A stretch of 64,000 nt of DNA from positions 135,291 through 199,290 of the forward strand of contig CAXIPT010000031.1 of assembly GCA_964030475.1 (NCBI GenBank), given 5' to 3'. A program made the translations under genes and the position numbers. The notes beneath the pieces were generated by a model. It saw nothing but the letters and a program-made list of their open reading frames with translations. It had not been told where the DNA came from and did not search any database. Each line of letters opens with the position of its first letter. The stretch's first letter is position 1. The stretch is from Tethya wilhelma. Its lineage: Eukaryota > Porifera > Demospongiae > Tethyida > Tethyidae. This document shows, one piece after another, positions 11,490 to 21,798 of this stretch.

Positions 11490-12400
11490 TCTTTTTATTT
11501 GCTTCCATGGCCAGAAATTTGGCTGTCTGGTTGCCCCTCACTGCTGCCAGTTCTTTCTTTGCTTCGTCCATAGTAGCTACTAACTCTCAAAATATTCTGG
11601 AACCAGCTCCAGATCCTTGTCTGGGGGGTCATTTGCCATTACTTCTATCATTTGCTGCATATGTGCAGATGTCCCCCTTGTGCCCTAATGTTCTACACAT
11701 ACGCATGTGCATGCATACACAAACGATTATGTAACAACATAGCAACCCTAATTGAAAAAAAAAAATAAAACAAGAATGGATAGGGCCAGAACAGCTTGTG
11801 TTAAATTTATGTTTAAAAAATAATAGCTGTATGCCAATATACTAAATGTACTCAGAAGCTAACATGCACAGTATGCAACTTGGATTTTCGTTTTCAATTC
11901 AAGCTCCGCTGGCACTACAGAAGCACAAGCCATACAATTTTTGCTAATAGTTTACAGTCTAACATTAATCTATCAAATTTAATGCCAAAGGAGCATAATG
12001 AGGAAATAATGGAATGTGATCTATCTAAGTGTCAGCCTTGGGCTCAACACTCTCCATGTGCACACAGCATATATGACATAATGTCATTTGAAATGCTAGA
12101 GGAGAGTTGCACAAATGAAAGTGATCATGAGCCATAGTCTGAGAGTGAAGGGATATTTGATGTTGACATAGAAGAAGGTATGCATACTAGCATTAGTAGT
12201 GTGAATAATTCAGTACAATTACTACCTAGTTTTATATTATATCCATTCAGAATCACATGAAACACTCACTGCTAGTACTAGTGTTGATGATGTAATGGAA
12301 GAGCTGGAGAAAACGAAGAGCAATATTGACTACAATACTTTTCCAAGCGAATTGTTTTTCATTTTAGTTCAGTCCTCACTCCATTGTATGTAGATTTCAT
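11490..12400. other. Non-coding stretch
   Basis: No coding region or known element is visible. The short open frames here have no recognisable domain. It ends at the R1 copy. Confidence 0.4.
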
Positions 12401-12407
12401 GAACATC

Positions 12408-12910
12408 TATTCCCAGTACGGTAGTACTGGGTACATAGGAATGGCACGAATGCCCCATTAGCGCAATACAAATATTCACGCGAATAACTCTGCAAAAAAT
12501 GAGCGCTTGGCACAAAAAGGCTTCTTAAGCTACTATTTAGCTCTTTCTCTTTCTAACAAGCCTAAAAACATGGCCTAAAACCATCGCTAAAGTACCAAAC
12601 TAAAATATGCCAAACCTCCAATTTTCTCCATCTTCTTCTTCTTATTCTTCTATCTTGCGCTCATTTTTCTCTGAGAGCGCTTACTTTCAGGAGCTAATTC
12701 TTGAACGAATAAACTTGGTTTCTTTGTCTTCAACCGCTTTTGGCATCGGTTATTTCTCTCTCTTGCTAAGTCGCTAGATACAAAACGAAAAGCGCCTTCT
12801 CCGTATGGCAGCCATTAATTTCTATACTCATGAATAATTACTTGAAAATCAAGTTGACGACCCTTTCCACATAATTATACAAGTGTGCGTTATTTAGAAT
12901 TCATAATATT
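12408..12910 (-). repeat. Dispersed repeat R1, copy 3
   Basis: The longest reverse-orientation copy. It includes the terminal palindrome, the pyrimidine-rich CTTCTTCTTCTTATTCTTCT tract and the TTGACGACCCTTTCC tail also seen at 6375-6595. Confidence 0.7.
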
Positions 12911-13018
12911 TCGTGGCAGATTCTGCTATTCCCACTACTACTGCATGTGATGTACTGGATACAAAACTCCACCATAGCTATTACTTGCTTTAGAGAATTG
13001 CTAGGGTACATACAAATA

Positions 13019-13247
13019 GAATGTAATGAGAACATAGGAATGGTCAAATCGTAAAAAGTAAGCAAACAAGATAGGAATGGTGGTCAGATTGAGAGAAGAG
13101 TTCATTCCTGTGTCCACTATGTCATGGAGCTAGGGATATGAACATAACTGAGACACACAAAATGAACTCTTCACTCAATCTGACCACCATTCCTATCTTG
13201 TTTGCTTACTTTTTACGATTTGACCATTCCTATGTTCTCATTACATT
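13019..13247. repeat. Foldback element, family F, copy 2
   Basis: Near-perfect arms of about 95 bases (ATGTAATGAGAACATAGGAA and its complement at the outer ends), with a spacer of roughly 40 bases. The best preserved copy of the family. Confidence 0.8.
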
Positions 13248-13621
13248 TCTAATGTTTTTTCTACTTGTAATATATTGTGTACAATAATAATGTAATTCTT
13301 ACAATAATGTAGGGTGAAAAAAATGTGTAGTTTGTATTTTCAGCATGCTGTAGAAAAGAGTGCTATGGATAGGTTACCCACCAATAGAAATGAAGGCACC
13401 GCTGGTGCACAAGCCTAGGCACACTTAGCTAACTAATGCACTTATATGCATATGCAATGAAAAAGAGTGTATGATCATAGATTAATAAGTACTCAGCCTC
13501 AGTATCAAGAAAACTGATTCTAAATCACGCATTACCAACCCTTGTTGGTCTTTCCAAGGAACACTGAATATCAGCAGCAGCAACATAGATTGGACCTGAG
13601 TCTCTCAGTACTGGAGTGAGT

Positions 13622-13913
13622 CACTGGCAAGGGGCGGCGGCGACACCCATATGCTCTGTACTTGCGCCAGCGACCGCGGTCAAGATGATGGTCAACGGTC
13701 AAAGCGAAATTTTCTTGCTGGTCAACGGTCAAAATGAAATTTTAGAGCGGTAAAGTTGGTCCAAATGACGTCATACCAAAACTACGGTCAACGGTCAAGC
13801 TCAAATTATAGCGCTGGTCAAGGTTCAAAATGAAAATTTACAACGGTCAAGATCTTGACCACGGTCGCAGCCGCAAGTACAGAGCATATGGGAGTCGCCA
13901 CCCCTTGCACTGG
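13622..13913. repeat. MITE with ~60-bp terminal inverted repeats and internal CGGTCAA repeats
   Basis: CCATATGCTCTGTACTTGCG near 13647 is mirrored near 13873-13891, and the match runs outward through GCAAGGGGYGG and inward through GCGACCGYGGTCAAGAT. Between the arms the motif GGTCAACGGTCAA recurs at least three times. Confidence 0.75.
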
Positions 13914-14571
13914 CCTGATCAGCTGATGGAGCTAGGCTAATGTCCAGCCACAGACAGACTGAAAATCTATACTATCATCATGTTAATACATCTACTTACA
14001 TAGAAAGCAGGCCAGCCCCTGTCTGTCTTTCCAAGGAACACTGACAGCAGCATAGAGCAGCATAATGCAGTAACAGCATCACAGAATTTAACACAAATTC
14101 TAAATAACGCACACTAAATCAATAGGCGTGGCCTCGAAGCTAAGCGCTAAAAAGAACACAAAAGCCTCAAATCTCAGCAACAACAGTGTTTTGGGCAGCA
14201 AAAAATGTAATTTTACAAGATCATTCAGATATATGAACGTAAGTGCCATCAATTTTATCGCTAGAGCTGCCTTTCTTGAGATTTCGATGGGACAGACAGA
14301 CAGACAGACGGACAAAACGACTACAATAATCCTCTGCATGTGCTACGCACGCGCTGAGGCTTAACAAAACAAATCATCCACAAAACCAAACACCACAATA
14401 GATAGACACCTAACCTTAAAAAGGAAAAACACTCAAAAGATTCAATCAAACATTTTTAGTCACAGCCTACAATGACGATACCAAACGAATCAAATACATA
14501 ATCAGAAAACACTGGAAATCAATTAAAAATAACCAGACCCTTAAACCAATCTTTCCCAAACCACCCCCAGT
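13914..14571. other. Non-coding stretch with a CAGA-rich simple repeat
   Basis: A segment near 14010-14060 repeats sequence from 13545-13570 (GTCTTTCCAAGGAACACTGA). A (CAGA)n run is at 14294-14310. No gene. Confidence 0.4.
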
Positions 14572-15005
14572 AGAGTAAGTGACCAGTATTCAGCCACCAG
14601 CAATATTCGGACGCCAATAACAGGAAAACTGTAGCAGCTATGGACTTGCAAGTTGCACTGATGAATTCCTCGTCAAAAACTGGTCCAGGGTAGTCAATGA
14701 AGAACCACACTCACTTTGTTGTTTGGCTTCCACGACGAAATATCTAGTATGTCCGGAATTTGCATAAATCAGCTAGAATAATCGTTGATCGGACAACGAG
14801 CTGTAACTTCTTAATGGTTTAAGCTAGAGATGTGAAACCAACGCCAAAATGTAGCTCTTTTCTTGCTCTCTTCGCTGCATATATTTTGTGAGATGCGTAC
14901 ACATAATTGTTTTTCAGTGTGGGACTGAAATCAACTACCTACGTAGATCAATGAACGGACAGATTTCTGTAATATAGGGTGGGGCTCAAATTGCGCATGT
15001 CCCTT
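14572..15005 (+). repeat. Long dispersed repeat R2, copy 1
   Basis: About 300 bases, from AGAGTAAGTGACCAGTATTC onward, are almost identical to 20471-20770. Similarity continues, more weakly, to the GGGTGGGGCTC motif. It lies directly upstream of the pogo gene. Confidence 0.85.
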
Positions 15006-15160
15006 TCGCAAAGGGACAGAGCACATGGTTTGCGAGCGTTAGGAGTCGGTGCTGTGAGATCTCCTTTGTATTCTCCTGAATCTCTTGGTAAGACCCATCA
15101 AACACTGTGGAAGTTCGGTTACTTGTGTTCATTTTTGTATAATATTATTTGATGTTGTAG

Positions 15161-15249
15161 AATGAAAACCGTTGTTCCTTGGCAGTCTCGTGTGAAAACT
15201 TCTCCAGACTGAACTCAATGGTACTCCAACAGTCTCGTGGATTGAAGAG
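15161..15249 (+). other. Candidate 5' exon of the pogo gene, made of diverged 57-bp units
   Basis: The segment is preceded by GATGTTGTAG (acceptor-like) and followed by GTGTGTGTGTG (donor-like). It contains two diverged units related to the 57-bp exon unit repeated at 18934-20007 (compare TCTCGTGTGAAAACTTCTCC with the ACTCGTGGTGTGAAGAAG core). The next acceptor, CTTATCTTCAG, ends at 15322, eight bases before the transposase ATG. It may be a 5' UTR exon, because its translation contains stops. Confidence 0.4.
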
Positions 15250-15330
15250 GTGTGTGTGTGCATGCATGCATGCGTGCAGGCGCGTGTGTGCCATGTTCGG
15301 TATTGTATTTTCTTATCTTCAGCGCAAGTC

Positions 15331-17354
15331 ATGTTTCCTTCTCTAAGAGATAGAGTGTACTCGAGCCGAAGTAGTTTCAGCTGCCGAACACCATCACCAC
15401 TTCCTTATCCGAGTGAACCTTTACGACCTACAATGTATAAGTATTGGAGTGTTACTCAAATGAGTAATGCCTACAGTGCTGTTGTAAAGGACGGACTCAG
15501 TATAAGAAGAGCTGCAATGGAGTATAACGTGCCACGTTCGACGCTTGGTGATAGAGTTTCTGGCAAAGTGATTGATGGCTGCAAGAGTGGCAAGAAGCCA
15601 TATCTCAGTGATTTGGAAGAAGCCGATCTTGTCAAGTTCCTGATGAATGCTGTGTCAGTAGGTTATCCTAAAAGTAGGAGCGAGGTGATAGCCATGGTGC
15701 AACAAGTGTGTGTCTCCCGTGGAGATAGCGTCTGTGTCACTAATGGATGGTGGGAGCGATTCTGCCAGAGACACCCAAATGTCTCTTTGCGTAGTGCATC
15801 GGTGTTATCAGCCAGCAGAGTTAAAGGTGCCTCAGCCGAACACATCAGTGAATATTTCAGTGTGTTGGAGGACATCATGAGCGAGTACGATATCTACAAT
15901 AAGCCTGGATGTATTTTTAACATGGACGAGACGGGCATGCCCCTTGACCCAAAAGCGTACAAAGCCGTTGCGCCAAAGGGCTCCAAAAACCCTTCTCTTA
16001 TTACATCCGCCCAAGTAACTGTGGTTGGGTGCATCTGTGCAGCGGAATTTGCAATCCCCCCAATGGTAGTGTTCGATCGCAAAACCTTGCATCCCGATAT
16101 GGCTATGGGTGAAGTGCCAGGAACGTTTTATGGTCTCACCGGAAATGGGTGGATGGATCAGGAGCTATTTGAGAACTGGCTTACTTTGCATTTCGTGCGA
16201 TATGCACCTCCTGTGAGACCTTTACTTCTTTTCATTGATGGACATAGTTCACACTACTCTCCACAAGCTGTCCGTTTTGCTTTTGACCACGATGTAGTTC
16301 TTTTCACACTTCCACCAAATACAACACATTTGACTCAGCCCCTTGCTTTGGCCCTTTAAAAGCAGCGTGGAGGAAGGTGTGTCAACAGTTGTTGGGGAGA
16401 ATCCAGGGCGAGTGGTCACTCGGATGAGTTTTTCAACTCTATTTGCAGAAGCTTGGAAGCAATCAATGTCAATGCAGAATATTTTGTCTTCGTTCCGGGT
16501 CACAGGAATTTTTCCTGTTGATAAGAGTAAGCTGCTACCACAAGAGGATGCTCAGCCCTCAGAGCCAGCTTTCATCCCTCTCCATACAGCTACACCTCGA
16601 AAGAGAGAGAGAAGCAGACAGCCATCCACACCGTCATTCTCTAGGTCGGAGATGGAGTCCTTCCTTATGTCAGAGCAAGATGATGAGAGGTACAGAGTGT
16701 GCTCAAAGATGTATGAGGCTGAAGTTGTTGGACAAACCCTTCCAGCATCTCCCTCACTTGAAGATTCGTATTTGTTGACACCCAATAATGGTCGATCAAG
16801 GTCTGTTGTAACTATATTGCCAAGAGCATGCAGTGGCATTCAGCACATGTTCAAACTTCCCAAACCACTGACTCGAACTAGTGTCAAAGATCAACAGCCA
16901 AAGACCTCTGGATCCAGTCGAGTGCTCACAAGTGCCGAAAACCTTCAAATCATTGAAGAAAAGGCAAGAAAGAAGAAGGAAGCCCAAGAGGAGAAGGAAT
17001 TGCGGAAGGCTAAAAGAGAGCAGAAGCAGCTTGAGAAGAAACTGATGAAGATTGAAAAGGAGCAGAAGATTGGAAAAGTTGGAAAAGAGCAGAAGAAAAA
17101 GCCGATCAGTAGGCATGGTAAGTTTATTACCTTCCCAAATTCGATGTTTTTGGGGGTGCATAGTTGCATGGGTGGTAGAGGAGGGTAGTATTACACTTGG
17201 CTGTCCTCTAACTGTTCATCCTTTTAGGCCTATAGTATGTCATGCATGTATTACTTATGTGGTCTCATAATAATTGATGTGTGCTGGTTTGGCAGATACC
17301 GATGTTTCAACAAATGTGTCCAGCTTCTTATCATCACTGGAGTTGTCTGGTTAG
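15331..17354 (+). pseudogene. pogo-family (CENP-B/DDE_1) transposase with Lys/Glu-rich C-terminal coiled coil
   Basis: From the Met at 15331 the order is: a psq-type helix-turn-helix (LSIRRAAMEYNVPRSTLGDRV), a CENP-B-type DNA-binding half (NGWWERFCQRHPNVSLR), then a DDE_1 core with NMDETG near 15921 and FIDGHSSHYS near 16233. The third acidic residue should follow TTHLTQPL near 16340. A small deletion there removes it and shifts the frame; a second shift near 16395 restores the NPGRVVTR frame. The C-terminus is a charged coiled coil (16960-17100). A donor at 17118 and an acceptor ending at 17295 add a 54-base exon. Read without further splicing, it ends at TAG 17352-17354. pogo/Tigger enzymes move elements at TA sites; this copy is catalytically broken. 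Confidence 0.85.
17296..17349 (+). other. 54-base linking exon between transposase and protease
   Basis: Acceptor TTTGGCAG ends at 17295 and a donor GTTAGT starts at 17350. The exon begins and ends in phase 1, so it joins the upstream coiled-coil exon (ending at 17117, phase 1) to the Ulp1 exon (starting at 17933, phase 1) without a stop. Confidence 0.6.
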
Positions 17355-17932
17355 TTGCAATAAGCGTAGCTAATGCTTGGCGTGTCACGTGACTCAAGAG
17401 TTACAATAATCGTTTATCCATGCAAGCTGGATATCTGAGTGTCACATGTCAAGCTGCAGTGCTGTAGGCCTATACAATCACATATTACTGACATCCACGT
17501 AGCTGCTTGACTCTGCCATGCACGCAAATCTCTGTCACAATGCCTTGTCTACGATTTTGCACCTTATGTAACACTGACACCTTTGACCTTTGAATCATCA
17601 CATTACGCCACTACTGGGTATGAGGCTATTCCTTGACTTGCATATTCCTAATAATGCACACTTCACATGGGTGTATGCGGTGATAATGATCCAGTTGTAC
17701 TTAGAAATGAAGAAACTGAACAGTAGCTTTTGCCATCACAAGCTGGCTTCCTGAGAGCTCGGCTAACTGTCTACAAAGACAATTGCAAGAGGCTTAACAG
17801 AAATTTAAAGGCTGAAATGGTTATTGTACCTCTCACAGTGTGATATGCCAAGCTTGCAGCTGTATGCATATTATGTTATATACATGTGCTATTGTAGCAA
17901 TATAAAAAATAATTTAATTTTGGACTCCACAG
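17355..17932 (+). other. Probable intron between pogo and Ulp1 exons
   Basis: No open frame continuous with either neighbour. It is bounded by GTTAGT at 17350 and TGGACTCCACAG at 17932. No separate gene seen. Confidence 0.5.
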
Positions 17933-18738
17933 ACATGTGGGACCAATACAATGGCTCTGTTGCTCCCTCCCCTTTTCCTCCTGAATTGCAATCATGGATT
18001 GGTCATCTTGGTCTCTCTGATGCGGACAAGCACATTCTTTTGAGTGGAGGTTGGTTGAATGCCAATATAGTTGGAGCTGCAATGATGATTCTGAAAGCTG
18101 AGTTCCCGGACCAGAATGGTCTTCAGGATACCTGCACCCTTGGTTATCAGTACAAGTGGGAATCAAACCCTGAGAGCTTCGTTCAGATTCTTTTTGTCTG
18201 CAAAAACCACTGGGTATGTGTGAGCAACAGGTTTTGTGCTCACACATACTCAGTCGAGTATTTCGATTCTCTTGTCGCTGTACCCGAAGCTAAAGGTGAC
18301 ATTGCTCGCCAAATTTCGATCATTCTTGCAACCAACAATCCCACCTTCGATATTGATGTCATAAATGTTCAGCAACAAGAAGGATCTAACGATTGTGGCC
18401 TTTTTGCTATCGCATATGCTTTTGATCTTTGCTCTGGAGTCGATCCCTTTGAGTCGGAGTATAAGCAGGAAGCAATGCGAGATCACCTTCACTCTTGTTT
18501 TGAAAATAATGAAGCTAAGCCTTTCCCAGCTGTTCGGAAACAATCTCTGGTACCAAAAAGACGAGTCCTTGTAACTAGAACTGTAGAAGTTCATTGTAAT
18601 TGCCGACAAATTGACAGAGGCACCTACATGGCTGCTTGTGATCAGTGTTTTACATGGTATCACGATGAGTGTGAAGATATTCCACCTGAAATATTTGAGG
18701 ATGAAGACCTGCAATGGCTCTGCTCTTTGTGTAAGTAA
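17933..18738 (+). CDS. Ulp1-type (C48) cysteine protease with C-terminal PHD finger
   Basis: The segment opens with MWDQYNGS and shows the Ulp1 fold order: a LSGGWLNANI segment, His in KNHWVCVSN, Asp in YFDSL, then QQQEGSNDCGLFAIAYAFDL with the oxyanion Gln and nucleophile Cys. All catalytic residues are present. A PHD finger follows (CNC, CDQC, WYHDEC, WLCSLC) and the frame ends in TAA at 18738. Ulp1/SENP enzymes cleave SUMO or similar conjugates; PHD fingers usually read histone tails. The exon starts at an acceptor rather than at a promoter, so it is probably the 3' exon of the pogo gene upstream. A separate gene starting at the Met at 17935 is the alternative. Unlike the DDE core, this part is undamaged. 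Confidence 0.85.
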
Positions 18739-18840
18739 GCAGGTGCACATATATTGATTATGTACAATGCATAAGTGTTGAAATACATGTAGGTTGCCAG
18801 TCATCCACTTCTGAAGGAATGTTCGTTTCTCAAGGTGGCT

Positions 18841-19108
18841 TGTGTGTGTGTGTGTGTGTGTGTGTGTAAGTGTGTGTGTGTGTGTGTGTGTAAGTGTGTG
18901 TGTGTGTGTTAAATCTGATCTTTATGCATACAGACTCTGAGATGAGCTCAGTGGTTCCTCGACAGTTTTGTGGTGTGAAGAAGTCTCCAGACTCTGAGAT
19001 GAGCTCAGTGATTCCTCGACCAACTCGTGGTGTGAAGAAGTCTCCAGACTCTGAGATGAGCTCAGTGGTTCCTCTACAGACTCGTGGTGTGAAGAAGCCC
19101 CCTTGTGA

Positions 19109-19147
<39 letters not shown>

Positions 19148-19252
19148 TGTGTGTGTGTGTGTGTGTGTGTGTTAAATCTGATCTTCATGCATACAGACTC
19201 TGAGACGAGCTCAGTGATTCCTCGACAGACTCGTGGTATGAAGAAGCCTCCT

Positions 19253-19288
<36 letters not shown>

Positions 19289-19374
19289 AAATCTGATCTT
19301 TATGCATACAGACTGTGAGACGAGCTCAGTGGTTCCTCGACAGACTCGTGGTGTGAAGAAGCTTCCTTGTGAGG

Positions 19375-19416
<42 letters not shown>

Positions 19417-20007
19417 GTGCGTGTAAATCTGATCTTTATGCATACAGACTGTGAGACGAGCTCAGTGATTCCTCGACCAACTCGTGGTATGAAGAAGTCT
19501 CCAGACTCTGAGATGATCTCAGTGATTCCTCGACAGACTCGTGGTGTGAAGAAGCCCCCTTGTGAAGGTGTGTGTGTGTATGTGTGTGTGTGTGTGTTAA
19601 ATCTGATCTTTATGCATACAGACTCTCAGTGATTCCTTGACAGACTCGTGGTGTGAAGAAGTTTCCAGACCCTCAGACGAGCTCAGTGATTCCTCGACAG
19701 ACTCGTGGTGTGAAGAAGTCTCCAGACCCTCAGACGTTCTTCGACAGACTCGTAGTGTGAAGAAGCCCCTTTGTGAAGGTGTGTGTAAGTGTGTGTGTGT
19801 GTGTATTAAATCTGATCTTTATGCATACAGACTCTGAGACGAGCTCAGTGATTCCTCGACCAACTCGTGGTGTGAAGAAGTCTCCAGACTCTGAGATGAG
19901 CTCAGTGATTCCTCGACAGACTCGTGGTGTGAAGAAGTCTCCAGACCCTCAGACGAGCTCAGTGGTTCTTCGACAGACTCGTGGTGTGAAGAAGCCCCTT
20001 TGTGAAG
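18841..20007 (+). repeat. Tandem array of six exon-like blocks built from a 57-bp unit, with GT-repeat introns
   Basis: Blocks lie at 18934-19110, 19197-19257, 19312-19374, 19448-19567, 19622-19778 and 19831-20007. Each follows the same acceptor (ATCTGATCTTTATGCATACA then G) and most end in TGTGAAG before a GTGTGTGTG or GTATGTG donor. Inside the blocks a 57-base unit (19 codons) repeats one to three times, encoding SEMSSVIPRQTRGVKKSPD and variants, with a final unit ending KKPPCE. Blocks of 177, 63, 120 and 177 bases keep phase 1 at both ends; the 61- and 157-base blocks do not. Whether this is transcribed is unknown. It lies on the same strand as, and just 3' of, the pogo-Ulp1-PHD gene. Confidence 0.7.
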
Positions 20008-20053
20008 GTATGTGGTTGTTTTGTAAGAAGTATATAAAAAAATATTATTTTAC

Positions 20054-20215
20054 CTGAGCATTGTACTCCATTTCCTGTAAAACCATTGATACATCTACAT
20101 TCAAACCCTTCCAAAGTATTGGTACATGAAGCAATTCGAGGTCCACTGGTATAAAGCCGAGCACAATTATCAGTCCCTGATGCACACTCATCAATATCAG
20201 TTGAAAACGTTGATT
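20054..20215 (-). CDS. Calcium-binding EGF-like exon, gene fragment
   Basis: On the minus strand an acceptor (TTGGCTTTCAG) ends at 20216 and a donor (GTAAAATA) starts at 20053. Between them, 162 bases encode TDIDECASGTDNC through NTLEGFECRCINGFTGNG and a final Cys: the DIDEC calcium-binding start and six Cys of a cbEGF domain. Both splice sites are phase 1, as is usual for shuffled EGF exons. Cysteine-rich EGF domains act outside the cell or on its surface. The next N gap is at 20284, so upstream exons cannot be placed; the minus-strand micro-exon array at 21121-22401 has the same phase but lies beyond that gap. Confidence 0.75.
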
Positions 20216-20470
20216 CTGAAAGCCAAAAAAGTCCAGCCTCAATCCAAAAATGAGTTTTGACCAAATCAATATGATCATCATACNCAGAGATGCCAAACTT
20301 AGAATGATTTATAGAGTGAGATCGGTCCAAGAAATGCGTGAGAATCGGCCTAAACGCGTGAGACTAGCTATCTTATTACACCTGAATGATATTTCTAGCT
20401 AATATTCAACTTTATGGTGTTTTTTTAGCTTAAAACAGGTGAATATAGTTTATTGTAACTGTAATTATTT

Positions 20471-20900
20471 AGAGTAAGTGACCAGTATTCAGCCACCAGC
20501 AATATTCGGACGCCAATAACAGGAGAACTGTAGCAGCTATGGACTTGCAAGTTGCACTGATGAATTCCTCGTCAAAAACTGGTCCAGGGTAGTCAATGAA
20601 GAACCACACTCACTTTGTTGTTTGGCTTCCACGACGTAATATCTAGTATGTCTGGAATTTGCATAAATCAGCTAGAATAATCGTTGATCGGACAACGAGC
20701 TGTAACTTCTTAATGGTTTAAGCTAGAGATGTGGAACCAACGCCAAAATGTTGCTCTATCCTTGCTCTCTTTGCTCCATGAGTTTTGGCAGATGACCATA
20801 TAACAGTTGTGATCACTGAGCGCTTCAATGAAGGTACCCACACACATCTATGTACGGACACAAAGCCAAAGACAAAGGGTGGGGCTCCAACGCGCATGCG
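20471..20900 (+). repeat. Long dispersed repeat R2, copy 2
   Basis: Near-identical to 14572-14880 over its first 300 bases. Overlapping minus-strand open frames are by-products. Confidence 0.85.
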
Positions 20901-21120
20901 CACCATTATAGCACATACTTGAGTCTGCAGAAATAGAACACAACAGCAATACACATCCATCTGTGGAACGTTAACACTAACAAAATAATGTGAATTCGAG
21001 ATCATTCAAAAAAAGATATTTTCACTGAAGGCAACTCCGCCTGGTGGACCCCATCTCAGAGTCTACAAAATGTACACACTGCAGGTAAACAAACACACAT
21101 ACACACACACACCTACACAC

Positions 21121-21761
21121 CTTCACAAGGGGGCTTCTTCACACCACGAGTCTGTCGAGGAATCACTGAGCGGTCTGGAGACTTCTTCACACCACGAGTT
21201 GGTCGAGGAATAACTGAGCTTGTCTCAGAGTCTATATACATAAAGATTTAACACACACACACACACACACACGTACCTTCACAAGGGGGCTTCTTCACAC
21301 CACAAGTCTGTCGAGGAATCACTAAGCTCGTCTCGGGGTTTGAAGACTTCTTCACACCACGAGTCTGTCGAGGAATCACTGAGCTTGTCTGAGGGTCTGG
21401 AGACTTCTTCATACCACAAGTCTGTCGAGGAATCACTGAGCTCGTCTCAGAGTCTGTATGCATAAAGATCAGATTTAATACACACAAACACACACACACA
21501 CACCTTCACAAAGGGGCTTCTTCACACCACGAGTCTGTCGAGGAATCACTGAGCTCATCTCAGAGTCTGGAGACTTCTTCATACCACGAGTCTGTCGAGG
21601 AACCACTGAGCTCATCTCAGAGTCTGGAGACTTCTTCACACCACTAGTCTGTCGAGGAACCACTAAGCTCGTCTCAGAGTTTGAAGACTTCTTCACACCA
21701 CGAGTCTGTCGAGGAATCACTGAGCTCGTCTCAGAGTCTGTATGCATAAAGATCAGATTTA

Positions 21762-21798
<37 letters not shown>

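Noticed and set aside
14128..14364. Overlapping ORFs on both strands near the CAGA run
   Set aside because: Repeat-derived; no domain and no codon support.
18894..19837. VCVCVCV-type ORFs linking the array blocks
   Set aside because: They read through the GT-repeat introns; the conserved acceptors and donors make splicing the better reading.
20718..21005. 95-codon minus-strand ORF
   Set aside because: Lies inside repeat R2, whose other copy does not keep the frame.
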